Shown: positions 41,357 to 49,025 of the stretch, piece by piece | Layout: every line of letters begins with the position of its first letter | Position numbering within the stretch: the first letter of the stretch is position 1 | Assembly (NCBI GenBank): GCA_036271875.1 | Contig: DATAZU010000007.1 | Location: 1-53,844, forward strand | Reading direction: 5' to 3' | Source of the DNA: Galbitalea sp036271875 | GTDB taxonomy: Bacteria; Actinomycetota; Actinomycetes; Actinomycetales; Microbacteriaceae | Length of the DNA: 53,844 bases | Made by a program: the position numbers and the translations under genes | Notes under the pieces: model-generated | What the model saw: the letters and a program-made list of their open reading frames with translations, nothing else | Told to the model about the DNA's origin: nothing | Database searches by the model: none

Positions 41357-41578
41357 TTACTTGTACCGGTAAACGATGCGGCCACGGGTCAGGTCGTACG
41401 GGCTCAACTCAACAATCACGCGGTCCTCAGGAAGGATTCGGATGTAGTGCTGACGCATCTTCCCCGAGATGTGGGCGAGTACTCTGTGTCCGTTGGTCAA
41501 CTCAACGCGAAACATCGCGTTGGGCAGAGCCTCGACCACTGCGCCTTCGATCTCGATGACACCGTCTTTTTTGGCCAT
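41357..41578 (-). CDS. infA: translation initiation factor IF-1
   Basis: A 73-residue OB-fold factor that binds the 30S A site in initiation. Sequence is canonical: AKKDGVIEIEGAVVEALPNAMFRVELTNGHRVLAHISGKMR (in parts VIEIEGAVVEALPNAMFRVEL, HISGKMRQHYIRIL), PEDRVIVELSPYDLTRGRIVYRYK. First gene of the infA-rpmJ-rpsM-rpsK block; a possible promoter is upstream at 41708-41737. Confidence 0.98.
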   Translation of the reverse strand: MAKKDGVIEIEGAVVEALPNAMFRVELTNGHRVLAHISGKMRQHYIRILPEDRVIVELSPYDLTRGRIVYRYK

Positions 41579-41707
41579 TGCCTCTTCGTCGCTATAGGTA
41601 TTGATTACTGGTCATGCGTTATGGATTGTGTGTCGGACGACCTGATGGCCGACCAACACGAGAACGGCGGTGCACAGGCAAAAGCTGGCGCAACACACCA
41701 AGGATCA

Positions 41708-41737
41708 AGCTTAGGTGATTCGAGCTGTTTTCGCCAA
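41708..41737 (-). promoter_or_regulatory. possible promoter of the infA block
   Basis: On the minus strand TTGGCG (41737-41732), 18 bases, TAAGCT (41713-41708). It lies in the 198-base gap between adk and infA, 130 bases upstream of infA. Gap length and the absence of map support a separate transcript; the hexamers are only fair matches. Nothing else is seen in 41579-41776. Confidence 0.4.
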
Positions 41738-41776
41738 GCCGGGCTTATGATGGTGCGCCGCTCTCAGCGAACTACG

Positions 41777-42364
41777 TCAGGCGACGGGCGCGATGCCGCG
41801 CTTGCTCAGCGCGTCTTCGATGCGTCGAGCGACATCATCAACCGCGCCCAGCGCATCCACTTCGAGCACCATCCCGCGATCCTTGTAGATCGCGATCAGC
41901 GGAGCGGTCTCGCGCAGGTACAGTTCCTGCCGGTGCCGAATGGTCTCTTCGGTGTCATCCGAACGACCCTCCTCGTGTGCGCGCTTGAGCAAACGGCTCA
42001 CGATCTCATTCTGATCGGCGACGAGCTGGATAACCGCGTTGAGCGCGGTGCCATCTGCCGCAAGCAACTCGTCGAGGAATCGCAGCTGGTCAACGGTGCG
42101 GGGATACCCATCGAGCAGGAATCCGCCCGCGCAGTCCGCCTCCTTCAGCCGACTCGCGACCAGATCATTCGTGAGCGAGTCGGGGACGTAGTCACCCGCA
42201 TTGATGATCGCGGAGACCTGCTTCCCGAGTTCGGTCTGGTTCTTGATGTTCGCGCGGAAGATATCGCCGGTGGCAATTGCCGGGATGTCGAACGCCTCGG
42301 TGAGCTTGACGGACTGCGTTCCCTTACCGGCGCCGGGGGGACCGACGATAAGCAAACGGGTCAT
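41777..42364 (-). CDS. adk: adenylate kinase
   Basis: Interconverts AMP plus ATP with two ADP. 195 residues: P-loop LLIVGPPGAGKGTQ, AMP-binding GDIFRANI and LLDGYPRT. The LID is short (LKRAHEEGRSDDT), without zinc ligands, as in actinobacterial short-type kinases. It follows secY, with a REP-like word filling the spacer; map, often next in actinobacteria, is absent. Confidence 0.98.
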   Translation of the reverse strand: MTRLLIVGPPGAGKGTQSVKLTEAFDIPAIATGDIFRANIKNQTELGKQVSAIINAGDYVPDSLTNDLVASRLKEADCAGGFLLDGYPRTVDQLRFLDELLAADGTALNAVIQLVADQNEIVSRLLKRAHEEGRSDDTEETIRHRQELYLRETAPLIAIYKDRGMVLEVDALGAVDDVARRIEDALSKRGIAPVA

Positions 42365-42390
42365 CGGGCGAAGCCCTCCATCGCCGGCTC

Positions 42391-42410
42391 GTCCTGAGCG
42401 TGTCGAAGGG
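42391..42410. repeat. REP-like half-site, copy 3
   Basis: GTCCTGAGCGTGTCGAAGGG occupies the 3' half of the secY-adk spacer and directly abuts the secY stop codon (42411-42413). It has one arm only, with C to G at one base relative to copy 1. This exact type of word is frequent in GC-rich genomes. Confidence 0.75.
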
Positions 42411-43757
42411 TCAACGCAGCAGGCCCTCGTAGTGCCGCTGCTGCAGCTGAGAATCGATCTGCTTCACGGTCTCGAGTCCGACACCAACGATGATCAGGAT
42501 GCTGGTGCCGCCAAACGGGAAGTTCTGTGCGGCATTGACCAGGCCAAGCGCGATCAGCGGGATGAGGGCGATGATTCCGAGGTAAAGCGACCCGGGAAGC
42601 GTGATGCGCGTGAGCACGTAGTCGAGGTACTCAGCCGTCGGGCGTCCGGCTCGAATACCGGGGATGAAGCCGCCGTACTTCTTCATGTTGTCGGCGACCT
42701 CCTCTGGGTTGAAGGTGATCGCGACATAGAAGTACGTGAAGCCGACGATGAGCAGGAAGTACAAGACCATGTAGTACGGGCCGTCGCCCTTGGTGAGGTT
42801 GTTGGTGATCCACTCGACCCATGGCGCGGGGATGGCCGCCTTGCCCGTGGCGCCCGCCTTCGGCTGGTTGAACTGCGCGATCAGCGCAGGGATGTAGAGC
42901 AGCGACGAGGCGAAGATGACGGGCACGACCCCGGCCATATTCACCTTGATGGGGATATACGTGTTGTTGCCGCCGTACGTTCGTCGGCCGACCATCCGTT
43001 TGGCATATTGCACGGGGATGCGTCGCTGCGATTGCTCGACGAATACGACGAGCCCCATGATCACGATTCCGACGCCGATGGTCAGCAGGAAGATCGGGAA
43101 GCCCTTCGACAGCCAGATGGACTGCAGGGCGGACGGGAATCGCGCGGCGATCGACGTGAAGATCAGGAGGGACATGCCGTTGCCGATGCCGCGCTCGGTG
43201 ACGAGCTCGCCCATCCACATGATGATTCCCGTACCGGCGGTCATGGTGATGACCATCAGCAGGATGCCGTACCAGGTCTGTCCCTGGTCGGTGATCAGCT
43301 CACTACAGGTCGGGGTGCTCGAGCTGGTGCCAAACAGCGCGCCGCTGCGGGCAACCGTGATGAGCGTGGTCGACTGGAGAACACCGAGGCCAATGGTCAG
43401 GTAACGGGTGTACTGCGTGAGCCGAGACTGGCCAGCCTGACCCTCTTTGTAGAGAGTCTCGAAGTGTGGGATGACCACGCGAAGAAGCTGCACGATGATC
43501 GACGCCGTGATGTACGGCATGATCCCGAGCGCAAAGATCGACAACTGAAGCAGGGCGCCACCGCTGAACAGGTTGACGAGTTCGTAGAGACCAGACGTGT
43601 TCGAGTTGGCGGAAAGGCAGGTCTGCACATTCTGGAAGTCGACGAAGGGCGCCGGGATGAATGACCCGAGGCGGAAGATCGCAACGATCAGGAGTGTGAA
43701 CCCGATTTTCCTGCGAAGGTCAGGCGTGCGGAAGATCCGCGCGACAGCTCTAAACAC
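42411..43757 (-). CDS. secY: preprotein translocase subunit SecY
   Basis: The channel-forming subunit of the Sec translocon in the cytoplasmic membrane. 448 residues with ten transmembrane helices: the first with KIGFTLLIVAIFRLGSFIPAP (in parts), a plug helix, GIMPYITASIIVQLL, the cytoplasmic loop GGNNTYIPIKVNMAGVVPVIFASSLLYIPA, and RPTAEYLDYVLTRITLPGS. It follows rplO after a 99-base gap that contains two hairpins. Confidence 0.98.
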   Translation of the reverse strand: MFRAVARIFRTPDLRRKIGFTLLIVAIFRLGSFIPAPFVDFQNVQTCLSANSNTSGLYELVNLFSGGALLQLSIFALGIMPYITASIIVQLLRVVIPHFETLYKEGQAGQSRLTQYTRYLTIGLGVLQSTTLITVARSGALFGTSSSTPTCSELITDQGQTWYGILLMVITMTAGTGIIMWMGELVTERGIGNGMSLLIFTSIAARFPSALQSIWLSKGFPIFLLTIGVGIVIMGLVVFVEQSQRRIPVQYAKRMVGRRTYGGNNTYIPIKVNMAGVVPVIFASSLLYIPALIAQFNQPKAGATGKAAIPAPWVEWITNNLTKGDGPYYMVLYFLLIVGFTYFYVAITFNPEEVADNMKKYGGFIPGIRAGRPTAEYLDYVLTRITLPGSLYLGIIALIPLIALGLVNAAQNFPFGGTSILIIVGVGLETVKQIDSQLQQRHYEGLLR

Positions 43758-43784
43758 AAGGCCTCCTGCTTTTGTTGCCTGGTT

Positions 43785-43838
43785 CTTGCATCATCCTCGA
43801 TGATGCGCAAGTGCGGGGCCCACTCTCGTGAACCCCGC
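43785..43838 (-). promoter_or_regulatory. two hairpins in the rplO-secY intergenic leader
   Basis: Hairpin 1 (43785-43811): CTTGC and ATCATC pair with GATGAT and GCAAG around a CTC loop and a GC bulge. Hairpin 2 (43813-43838): GCGGGG with CCCCGC. They fill much of the 99-base gap before secY, otherwise unusually long for this tightly packed operon. No T tract, so attenuation or mRNA processing is more likely than full termination. Confidence 0.45.
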
Positions 43839-43856
43839 CTTACAAATATGTGGGAA

Positions 43857-44594
43857 CTACTTGATCGAGCCGCCTGCTGCAACGATCTTCTGCTCGGCTG
43901 AGCCGGAGACCTTATCTACAGCAACGTTCAGCTTAACCGTAATATCCCCGTTACCCAGAACCTTGACTTTCTCGTTGTTCCGAACTGCGCCCTTGGCGAC
44001 GAGGTCAGTGATCGTGACATCCCCGCCCTTCGGGTACAGTTCGGCGAGCTTGTCGAGGTTCACGACCTGGTATTCGACCCGGAACGGGTTCTTGAATCCA
44101 CGAAGCTTCGGGGCACGCATGATCTGGTTCAGGTTGCCACCCTCGATGAACGCCTTCACCTGGTAGCGCGCCTTGGTTCCCTTGGTACCGCGACCCGAGG
44201 TCTTACCCTTTGAGCCTTCACCACGACCAACGCGGGTCTTGGCCTTCTTGGCACCGGCGGCCGGACGGAGGTGGTGCACCTTGAGAACCTGAGGACGAGC
44301 GACGTGCTCTTCCTGGGTTTTCTTGGCGATCGGCGCGCGCTTGGCAGCGGTCGCGGAGTTGGCGGATGCGGCCTTCGGGGCCGCTGCCTTGGCGGCCGGA
44401 GCCTTCTCGGCAGTAGCAGCCTTGGGAGCGTCGGCCTTCGGGGCGTCCGCCTTAGCAGCCGCGGCCCTGGGGGCAGCAGTCTTCGTTGCCGCCTTCGGTG
44501 CAGCATCTTTGGCAGCCTTCGGCGCTGCACCTGTTTTCGGCGCAGCGGCTTTCGCCGCTGCTGGCGTCTTCGCCGGGGTGGTCTCTTCAGCCAT
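43857..44594 (-). CDS. rplO: 50S ribosomal protein L15 with a ~100-residue Ala/Lys/Pro N-terminal extension
   Basis: L15 is a late-assembly 50S protein. The C-terminal 144 residues (from QVLKVHHLRPAAGAKKAKTRVGRGEGSKGKTSGRG, quoted in part) are the normal length. Before them lie about 101 residues of low-complexity Ala, Lys and Pro with recurring APKA units (AAPKAATKTAAPRA), like histone H1 tails. The long start is real by sequence: ATG 44594 overlaps the rpmD stop (TAATG) and GAGGAG is 8 bases upstream. The extension is probably disordered, and might contact rRNA or nascent chains. Confidence 0.95.
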   Translation of the reverse strand: MAEETTPAKTPAAAKAAAPKTGAAPKAAKDAAPKAATKTAAPRAAAAKADAPKADAPKAATAEKAPAAKAAAPKAASANSATAAKRAPIAKKTQEEHVARPQVLKVHHLRPAAGAKKAKTRVGRGEGSKGKTSGRGTKGTKARYQVKAFIEGGNLNQIMRAPKLRGFKNPFRVEYQVVNLDKLAELYPKGGDVTITDLVAKGAVRNNEKVKVLGNGDITVKLNVAVDKVSGSAEQKIVAAGGSIK

Positions 44595-44779
44595 TAGTCA
44601 ATCTCCTCGACCTTGACGAGGTGAGCAACAGTGCGGACGTAGCCACGGTTCTGCTTGTTGTCCTCGCGAACCGTGACGTCACCGATGCGGTGGAGCCCAA
44701 GGCTCCGCAGGGTGTCACGCATGTTCTGCTTCTCACTGATTTTGGATTTGGTCTGCGTAATTTTCAGGCGCGTAGCCAT
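44594..44779 (-). CDS. rpmD: 50S ribosomal protein L30
   Basis: A 61-residue 50S protein: RLKITQTKSKISEKQNMRDTLRSLGLHRIGDVTVRED..., the complete family length. It overlaps rpsE upstream by 1 base (TGATG) and rplO downstream by 1 base, so all three are translationally coupled. Confidence 0.98.
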   Translation of the reverse strand: MATRLKITQTKSKISEKQNMRDTLRSLGLHRIGDVTVREDNKQNRGYVRTVAHLVKVEEID

Positions 44780-45507
44780 CAGACACCTGCCTTTGCTGCC
44801 ACCAGTGCGGCCGAAGCCTCTGCATCGGCACGCACGAGGCGGGCCGGGGCGACATCCTCGAAGTCACGGCCGCGGCGAGCCGCCACAGCGCGAGGCTCTT
44901 CGAGTTGCTTGAGAGCAGCGACGGTTGCGTGCACGATGTTGATCGTGTTCGACGATCCGAGCGACTTGCTCAGCACGTCGTGGATGCCGGCACACTCGAG
45001 GACGGCGCGCACTGGGCCGCCCGCGATAACACCGGTTCCCGCAGCGGCGGGACGCAGCAGGACAACTCCGGCTGCAGCCTCACCCTGGACGGGATGCGGG
45101 ATGGTCGCTCCAACGCGCGGGACGCGGAAGAAGTTCTTCTTCGCCTCCTCGACGCCCTTGGAGATCGCCGTAGGAACTTCGCGCGCCTTGCCGTAGCCGA
45201 CACCGACCAGACCGTTGCCGTCTCCGACGATCACGAGGGCGGTGAAGCTGAAGCGACGACCACCCTTGACGACCTTGGAGACACGGTTGATGGTGACAAC
45301 GCGCTCCAGGAACTGGCTCTTCTCGGAGTCACGGCTTCCGCGCTGCTGGTTCGGGTTGCGCTCGCGGCCACCGCGGCGTGCCTCGCGGGGCTCGCTCGTG
45401 ACATCCGTTGCTGGCGCGTCCACGACGACCTCGGGGGTCGTGACGGCAGCCACAGGGGCTGCGGTTGGCTCGGCCACAGTGGGCTCCTCGTTCGTAGTGT
45501 CGCTCAC
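44779..45507 (-). CDS. rpsE: 30S ribosomal protein S5
   Basis: Involved in decoding accuracy at the mRNA entry. 242 residues; the S5 core begins near residue 62 (FLERVVTINRVSKVVKGGRRFSFTALVIVGDGNG, in parts), followed by GKAREVPTAISKGVEEAKKN and IHDVLSKSLGSSN. An extension of about 60 N-terminal residues is Val/Ala/Pro-rich then Arg-rich. GTG 45507 overlaps the rplR stop. Confidence 0.97.
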   Translation of the reverse strand: MSDTTNEEPTVAEPTAAPVAAVTTPEVVVDAPATDVTSEPREARRGGRERNPNQQRGSRDSEKSQFLERVVTINRVSKVVKGGRRFSFTALVIVGDGNGLVGVGYGKAREVPTAISKGVEEAKKNFFRVPRVGATIPHPVQGEAAAGVVLLRPAAAGTGVIAGGPVRAVLECAGIHDVLSKSLGSSNTINIVHATVAALKQLEEPRAVAARRGRDFEDVAPARLVRADAEASAALVAAKAGV

Positions 45508-45875
45508 AGGTCCAGTCCACCCTCTCGTGCTCCATCGGCAATGGCCGCGACGCGTCCGGCGTACCGGCTTCCACCGCGGTCGAACACCACCGCAGCGATA
45601 CCGGCCTTCTTTGCGCGCTCGGCGACGAGTTCGCCGACCTTGTGCGCCTTTGCTGTCTTGTCGCCCTTGAATGTGCGCAGATCGGCTTCCATGGTCGATG
45701 CGGAAGCGACCGTGTGCCCCTTGGCGTCATCGACGACCTGCACGAATACGTGGCGAGCCGAGCGCGTGACAACCAGGCGCGGACGGATATCCGTTCCGAC
45801 GACCTTCTTGCGAAGGCGTGCGTGCCTGCGGCCCTTTGCGGCCGACTTGCTCTTGCCTCTTGTTCCGAGACCCAT
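45504..45875 (-). CDS. rplR: 50S ribosomal protein L18
   Basis: Binds 5S rRNA in the central protuberance. 123 residues: RHARLRKKVVGTDIRPRLVVTRSARHVFVQVVDD, then VGELVAERAKKAGIAAVVFDRGGSRYAGRVAAIADGAREGGL at the C-terminus (family-typical). Gap of 2 bases after rplF; overlap of 4 with rpsE. Confidence 0.98.
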   Translation of the reverse strand: MGLGTRGKSKSAAKGRRHARLRKKVVGTDIRPRLVVTRSARHVFVQVVDDAKGHTVASASTMEADLRTFKGDKTAKAHKVGELVAERAKKAGIAAVVFDRGGSRYAGRVAAIADGAREGGLDL

Positions 45876-45877
45876 GA

Positions 45878-46414
45878 TTACTTACCTGACTTTCCGGCCT
45901 TGCGGCGGACAATCTCGCCGGTGTAGCGAACACCCTTGCCCTTGTAGGGCTCGGGCTTGCGCAGCTTGCGGAGGTTGGCGGCGACCTCGCCGACAGCCTG
46001 CTTGTCGATGCCACTGACGATCACGCGGTTATTGCCCTCGACCGTGAATGTGATGCCGGCGGGCGGCTGCACGGTGATCGGGTGCGAGTAGCCGAGAGCA
46101 AACGTGATGCCCTGGCCTTCCGCCGCGACGCGGTAACCGGTGCCAACGATGTCGAGGCCCTTGGTGTATCCGTCGGTCACGCCGATGATCTGGTTGGCGA
46201 TGAGGGTTCGCGTGAGCCCGTGCAGCGAGCGCGAGTTGCGCTCGTCATCCGGGCGGGTGACCAGCAGCTGGCCATCCTCGAGCTTGACCTCGATGGGGCT
46301 CGCGACGGTGAGCGCCAGCTCACCCTTCGGGCCCTTGACGGTGATGGCTGAGCCATCGACCGTGACATTGACATTCGCGGGAATGTCGATCGGAAGACGT
46401 CCAATACGTGACAT
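45878..46414 (-). CDS. rplF: 50S ribosomal protein L6
   Basis: Near the sarcin-ricin loop at the factor-binding site. 178 residues: SRIGRLPIDIPANVNVTVDG, ITVKGPKGELAL, the second domain GYRVAAEGQGITFALGYSHPI and the C-terminus EPYKGKGVRYTGEIVRRKAGKSGK. It follows rpsH by 6 bases. Confidence 0.98.
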   Translation of the reverse strand: MSRIGRLPIDIPANVNVTVDGSAITVKGPKGELALTVASPIEVKLEDGQLLVTRPDDERNSRSLHGLTRTLIANQIIGVTDGYTKGLDIVGTGYRVAAEGQGITFALGYSHPITVQPPAGITFTVEGNNRVIVSGIDKQAVGEVAANLRKLRKPEPYKGKGVRYTGEIVRRKAGKSGK

Positions 46415-46420
46415 GAGGAA

Positions 46421-46819
46421 TTACCACACGTAGGCGAGGACTTCCCCACCCACGCCCTTCTTAGTCGCCTGGCGGTCCGTGAGGAGGCCGGATGAGGTCG
46501 AGAGGATGGCAACGCCGAGTCCGCCGAAAACCTTGGGGATTTCGGTCGACTTCGCGTAGACACGAAGTCCCGGCTTCGAGACGCGCTTGATGCCCACGAT
46601 GGAGCGCTCGCGGTTCGGGCCATACTTCAGGTCGATCGTGAGCGTCTGTCCGACGCGGGCGTCTTCGACCTTCCAGCCGGAGATGAACCCCTCGGTCTGA
46701 AGGATTTCAGCGATGTGGGTCTTGAGCTTGCTATTCGGCAGCGACACGGACTCGTGGTACGCCGAATTCGCGTTGCGCAGTCGGGTCAGCAGGTCTGCGA
46801 CCGGATCTGTCATTGTCAT
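46421..46819 (-). CDS. rpsH: 30S ribosomal protein S8
   Basis: Central-domain 30S assembly protein; in E. coli it represses the spc operon by binding mRNA. 132 residues: DPVADLLTRLRNANSAYHESV, RVGQTLTIDLKYG, VYAKSTEIPKVFGGLGVAILSTSSGLLTDRQATKKGVGGEVLAYVW (in parts). The gene normally between rplE and rpsH, rpsN, is absent: the 96-base gap holds a REP-like palindrome. Confidence 0.98.
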   Translation of the reverse strand: MTMTDPVADLLTRLRNANSAYHESVSLPNSKLKTHIAEILQTEGFISGWKVEDARVGQTLTIDLKYGPNRERSIVGIKRVSKPGLRVYAKSTEIPKVFGGLGVAILSTSSGLLTDRQATKKGVGGEVLAYVW

Positions 46820-46885
46820 GCGATTTATTCCTAATCTCGTCTGGTTTCGACATTCTTTACAAGAATGCCGACCTTGCCGGGTAAC

Positions 46886-46917
46886 GGCTCAGGGTCCCTG
46901 AGCCTGTCGAAGGGGCT
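46886..46917. repeat. REP-like palindrome, copy 4
   Basis: GGCTCAGGG, T, CCCTGAGCC forms a perfect 9-bp palindrome (46886-46904) that runs on into TGTCGAAGGG. It ends at the rplE stop codon and fills the gap where rpsN is often found. Confidence 0.82.
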
Positions 46918-47545
46918 AGTTCGTCGGTGAGTTCTCGGCGGTACGGAACGGGAACCCCAGCGCCTTCAGCAGCGCGCGACCCTCGTCATCGTTCTTGGCC
47001 GTGGTAACGACGGTGATGTCGAAACCGCGAACGCGGTCGATCTTGTCCTGGTCGATCTCGTGGAACATCGACTGCTCGTTGAGACCGAACGTGTAGTTGC
47101 CGTTGCCGTCGAACTGCTTGTCCGAGAGGCCACGGAAGTCACGGATGCGCGGAAGCGCGAGCGACAGCAGGCGATCGAGGAACTCCCAGGCGCGGTCGCC
47201 ACGAAGCGTGACGTGGGCGCCGATGGGCTGGCCCTCACGCAGCTTGAACTGCGCGATCGACTTGCGAGCTGCGGTCACCTGCGGCTTCTGGCCCGTAATC
47301 GCGGTGAGGTCCTTGACCGCACCGTCGATGATCTTGCCGTCGCGAGCAGCCTCGCCGACGCCGGTGTTCACAACGATCTTGACCAGTCCTGGGATCTGGT
47401 GAACGTTGGTGAAACCGAAGTCCTTTTTGAGCTGCGGGGCGATCTCGGCCTGGTACTTCTGCTTCAGGCGCGGCTGTGTGCGTGCGGGTGCCGTAGAAGC
47501 ACGTGACGCTGAGGCAGCCTTCGCAGCAGTTGTGGTGTCAGTCAT
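46916..47545 (-). CDS. rplE: 50S ribosomal protein L5
   Basis: Binds 5S rRNA and P-site tRNA. 209 residues: core from RLKQKYQAEIAPQLKKDFGF, KIVVNTGVGEAARDGK, KSIAQFKLREGQPIGAHVTLRG and FGLNEQSMFHEID; the C-terminus ends RALLKALGFPF. The first 25 residues are an Ala/Thr/Ser-rich extension. Overlaps the rplX stop by 1 base. Confidence 0.98.
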   Translation of the reverse strand: MTDTTTAAKAASASRASTAPARTQPRLKQKYQAEIAPQLKKDFGFTNVHQIPGLVKIVVNTGVGEAARDGKIIDGAVKDLTAITGQKPQVTAARKSIAQFKLREGQPIGAHVTLRGDRAWEFLDRLLSLALPRIRDFRGLSDKQFDGNGNYTFGLNEQSMFHEIDQDKIDRVRGFDITVVTTAKNDDEGRALLKALGFPFRTAENSPTN

Positions 47546-47892
47546 TACAGGTCCTTACCTGACTTCTTCGCGTAGCGAACGCGAACGGTCTTGCCGTCCT
47601 TCTGCTCGACGCGGAAACCGACGCGGGTCGGCTTCTTTGAATCTGGGTCGATCAGGGCAACGTTCGAGACGTGGATGGGCGCCTCGTGGGTCTCGATGCC
47701 GCCGGTCTTGGTTCCGCGGTCGGTCTGGCCGACACGCATGTGCTTGGTGACAAAGTTGATGCCCTCAACGGTGACACGGTTCTTTTCCGCGTCAACACCG
47801 ATGACTCGACCCTGCTTGCCACGGTCGCCGCCGCGAGCCTGGCTCGGGCCACTGATGACCTGGACCAGGTCACCCTTCTTGATGTTCGCCAT
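47545..47892 (-). CDS. rplX: 50S ribosomal protein L24
   Basis: An assembly-initiating 50S protein near the tunnel exit, with a KOW motif. 115 residues: NIKKGDLVQVISGPSQARGGDRGKQGRVIGVD, RVTVEGINFVTKHMR, ETHEAPIHVSNVALIDPDSKKPTRVGF (in parts). Two bases after rplN; coupled to rplE through TAATG. Confidence 0.98.
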   Translation of the reverse strand: MANIKKGDLVQVISGPSQARGGDRGKQGRVIGVDAEKNRVTVEGINFVTKHMRVGQTDRGTKTGGIETHEAPIHVSNVALIDPDSKKPTRVGFRVEQKDGKTVRVRYAKKSGKDL

Positions 47893-47894
47893 GA

Positions 47895-48263
47895 CTAAAT
47901 GACCTCCGGTGCGAGCGAGATGATCTTCATGAACTTCTTGTCGCGAAGCTCGCGACCAACCGGTCCGAAGATGCGGGTTCCACGCGGGTCGCCATCCGCT
48001 TTGAGCAGAACGGCGGCGTTCTCGTCGAATTTGATGTACGAGCCATCCGCGCGGCGAGTCTCCTTCTTGACGCGAACGATGACGGCCTTGACGACGTCGC
48101 CCTTCTTCACGGCGCCGCCGGGAATTGCATCTTTGACGGTAGCGACGATCGTGTCACCGAGACCCGCGTAACGACGGCCGGAGCCACCGAGTACGCGAAT
48201 GGTCAGAATCTCCTTGGCGCCGGTGTTGTCGGCGACCTTGAGTCGGGATTCCTGCTGAATCAT
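47895..48263 (-). CDS. rplN: 50S ribosomal protein L14
   Basis: At the intersubunit face of the 50S. 122 residues, full length: MIQQESRLKVADNTGAKEI, GDTIVATVKDAIPGGAVKKGDVVKAVIVR, NAAVLLKADGDPRGTRIFGPVGREL (in parts). It starts 34 bases after rpsQ. Confidence 0.98.
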   Translation of the reverse strand: MIQQESRLKVADNTGAKEILTIRVLGGSGRRYAGLGDTIVATVKDAIPGGAVKKGDVVKAVIVRVKKETRRADGSYIKFDENAAVLLKADGDPRGTRIFGPVGRELRDKKFMKIISLAPEVI

Positions 48264-48297
48264 TTTTTACTCCTGGTATCAAGTAAGCGGTTCGCGC

Positions 48298-48639
48298 TTA
48301 CTTGGCCTTTTCGAGGACTTCGACGAGGCGCCAGCGCTTCGTGGAACTGAGCGGACGGGTCTCGTTGATGAGAACCAGGTCGCCGATGCCGGCGCTGTTG
48401 TTCTCGTCGTGCGCCTTGACCTTGGACGTGCGGCGGATGACCTTGCCGTACAGCGGGTGCTTCACGCGGTCCTCGACCTCGACGACGATGGTCTTCTCCA
48501 TCTTGTCGCTGGTCACGTAGCCACGGCGCACCTTGCGGTATCCGCGCGCGCTCGCATCCTTGACGTCGTGAGCGCTGTGTTCGTGCCCGGTTTCTGCGGC
48601 AGGCGCCTTCGGGGCGGCCTTTGCCTTTGCCTCAGCCAT
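48298..48639 (-). CDS. rpsQ: 30S ribosomal protein S17
   Basis: Primary 16S rRNA-binding OB-fold protein. 113 residues: core KVRRGYVTSDKMEKTIVVEVEDRVKHPLYGKVIRRTSKVKAHDE (in parts) and GDLVLINETRPLSSTKRWRLVEVL. The first ~33 residues are an Ala/Lys then His/Asp-rich extension. Overlaps rpmC by 1 base (TAATG). Confidence 0.97.
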   Translation of the reverse strand: MAEAKAKAAPKAPAAETGHEHSAHDVKDASARGYRKVRRGYVTSDKMEKTIVVEVEDRVKHPLYGKVIRRTSKVKAHDENNSAGIGDLVLINETRPLSSTKRWRLVEVLEKAK

Positions 48640-49025
48640 TACTTGGCCTCCTTAGCCTTTGCCTCGGGGGCCTTGGCGGCCGCCTCGGTATCGGCCGCTT
48701 CCGTGGTCTCCTCGGCTGCGTCATCCGCAGCGGGAGCCTCGTCGACAGCCTCAGTCTTCTTCGTTGCACGCTTGGCCTTCGCGGCGGGCTCAAGCGGTGC
48801 GGGGGTTGCCCTAATGCCGAGCTCGCGCTCACGGATGACCGTGTAGATGCGGGCAATGTCACGCTTGACGGCGCGCAGGCGGCCGTGGCTCTCGAGCTGG
48901 CCGGTTGCCGACTGGAAGCGCAGGTTGAACAGCTCTTCCTTGGCCTTCTTCAGCTCGTCGAGCAGACGCTCGTCTTCATAGGTGTCGAGCTCGACGGGGG
49001 TGAGCTCCTTGGAACCGATCGCCAT
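48639..49025 (-). CDS. rpmC: 50S ribosomal protein L29 with acidic C-terminal tail
   Basis: Sits at the tunnel exit where chaperones and targeting factors dock. The two-helix L29 core (ELTPVELDTYEDERLLDELKKAKEELFNLRFQ, in parts, through RIYTVIRERELGI) is about 75 residues. Another ~50 follow, Ala/Glu/Thr-rich and acidic (DEAPAADDAAEETTEAADTE) but with a Lys-rich end. ATG 49025 overlaps the rplP stop; longer frames upstream overlap rplP. Confidence 0.96.
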   Translation of the reverse strand: MAIGSKELTPVELDTYEDERLLDELKKAKEELFNLRFQSATGQLESHGRLRAVKRDIARIYTVIRERELGIRATPAPLEPAAKAKRATKKTEAVDEAPAADDAAEETTEAADTEAAAKAPEAKAKEAK

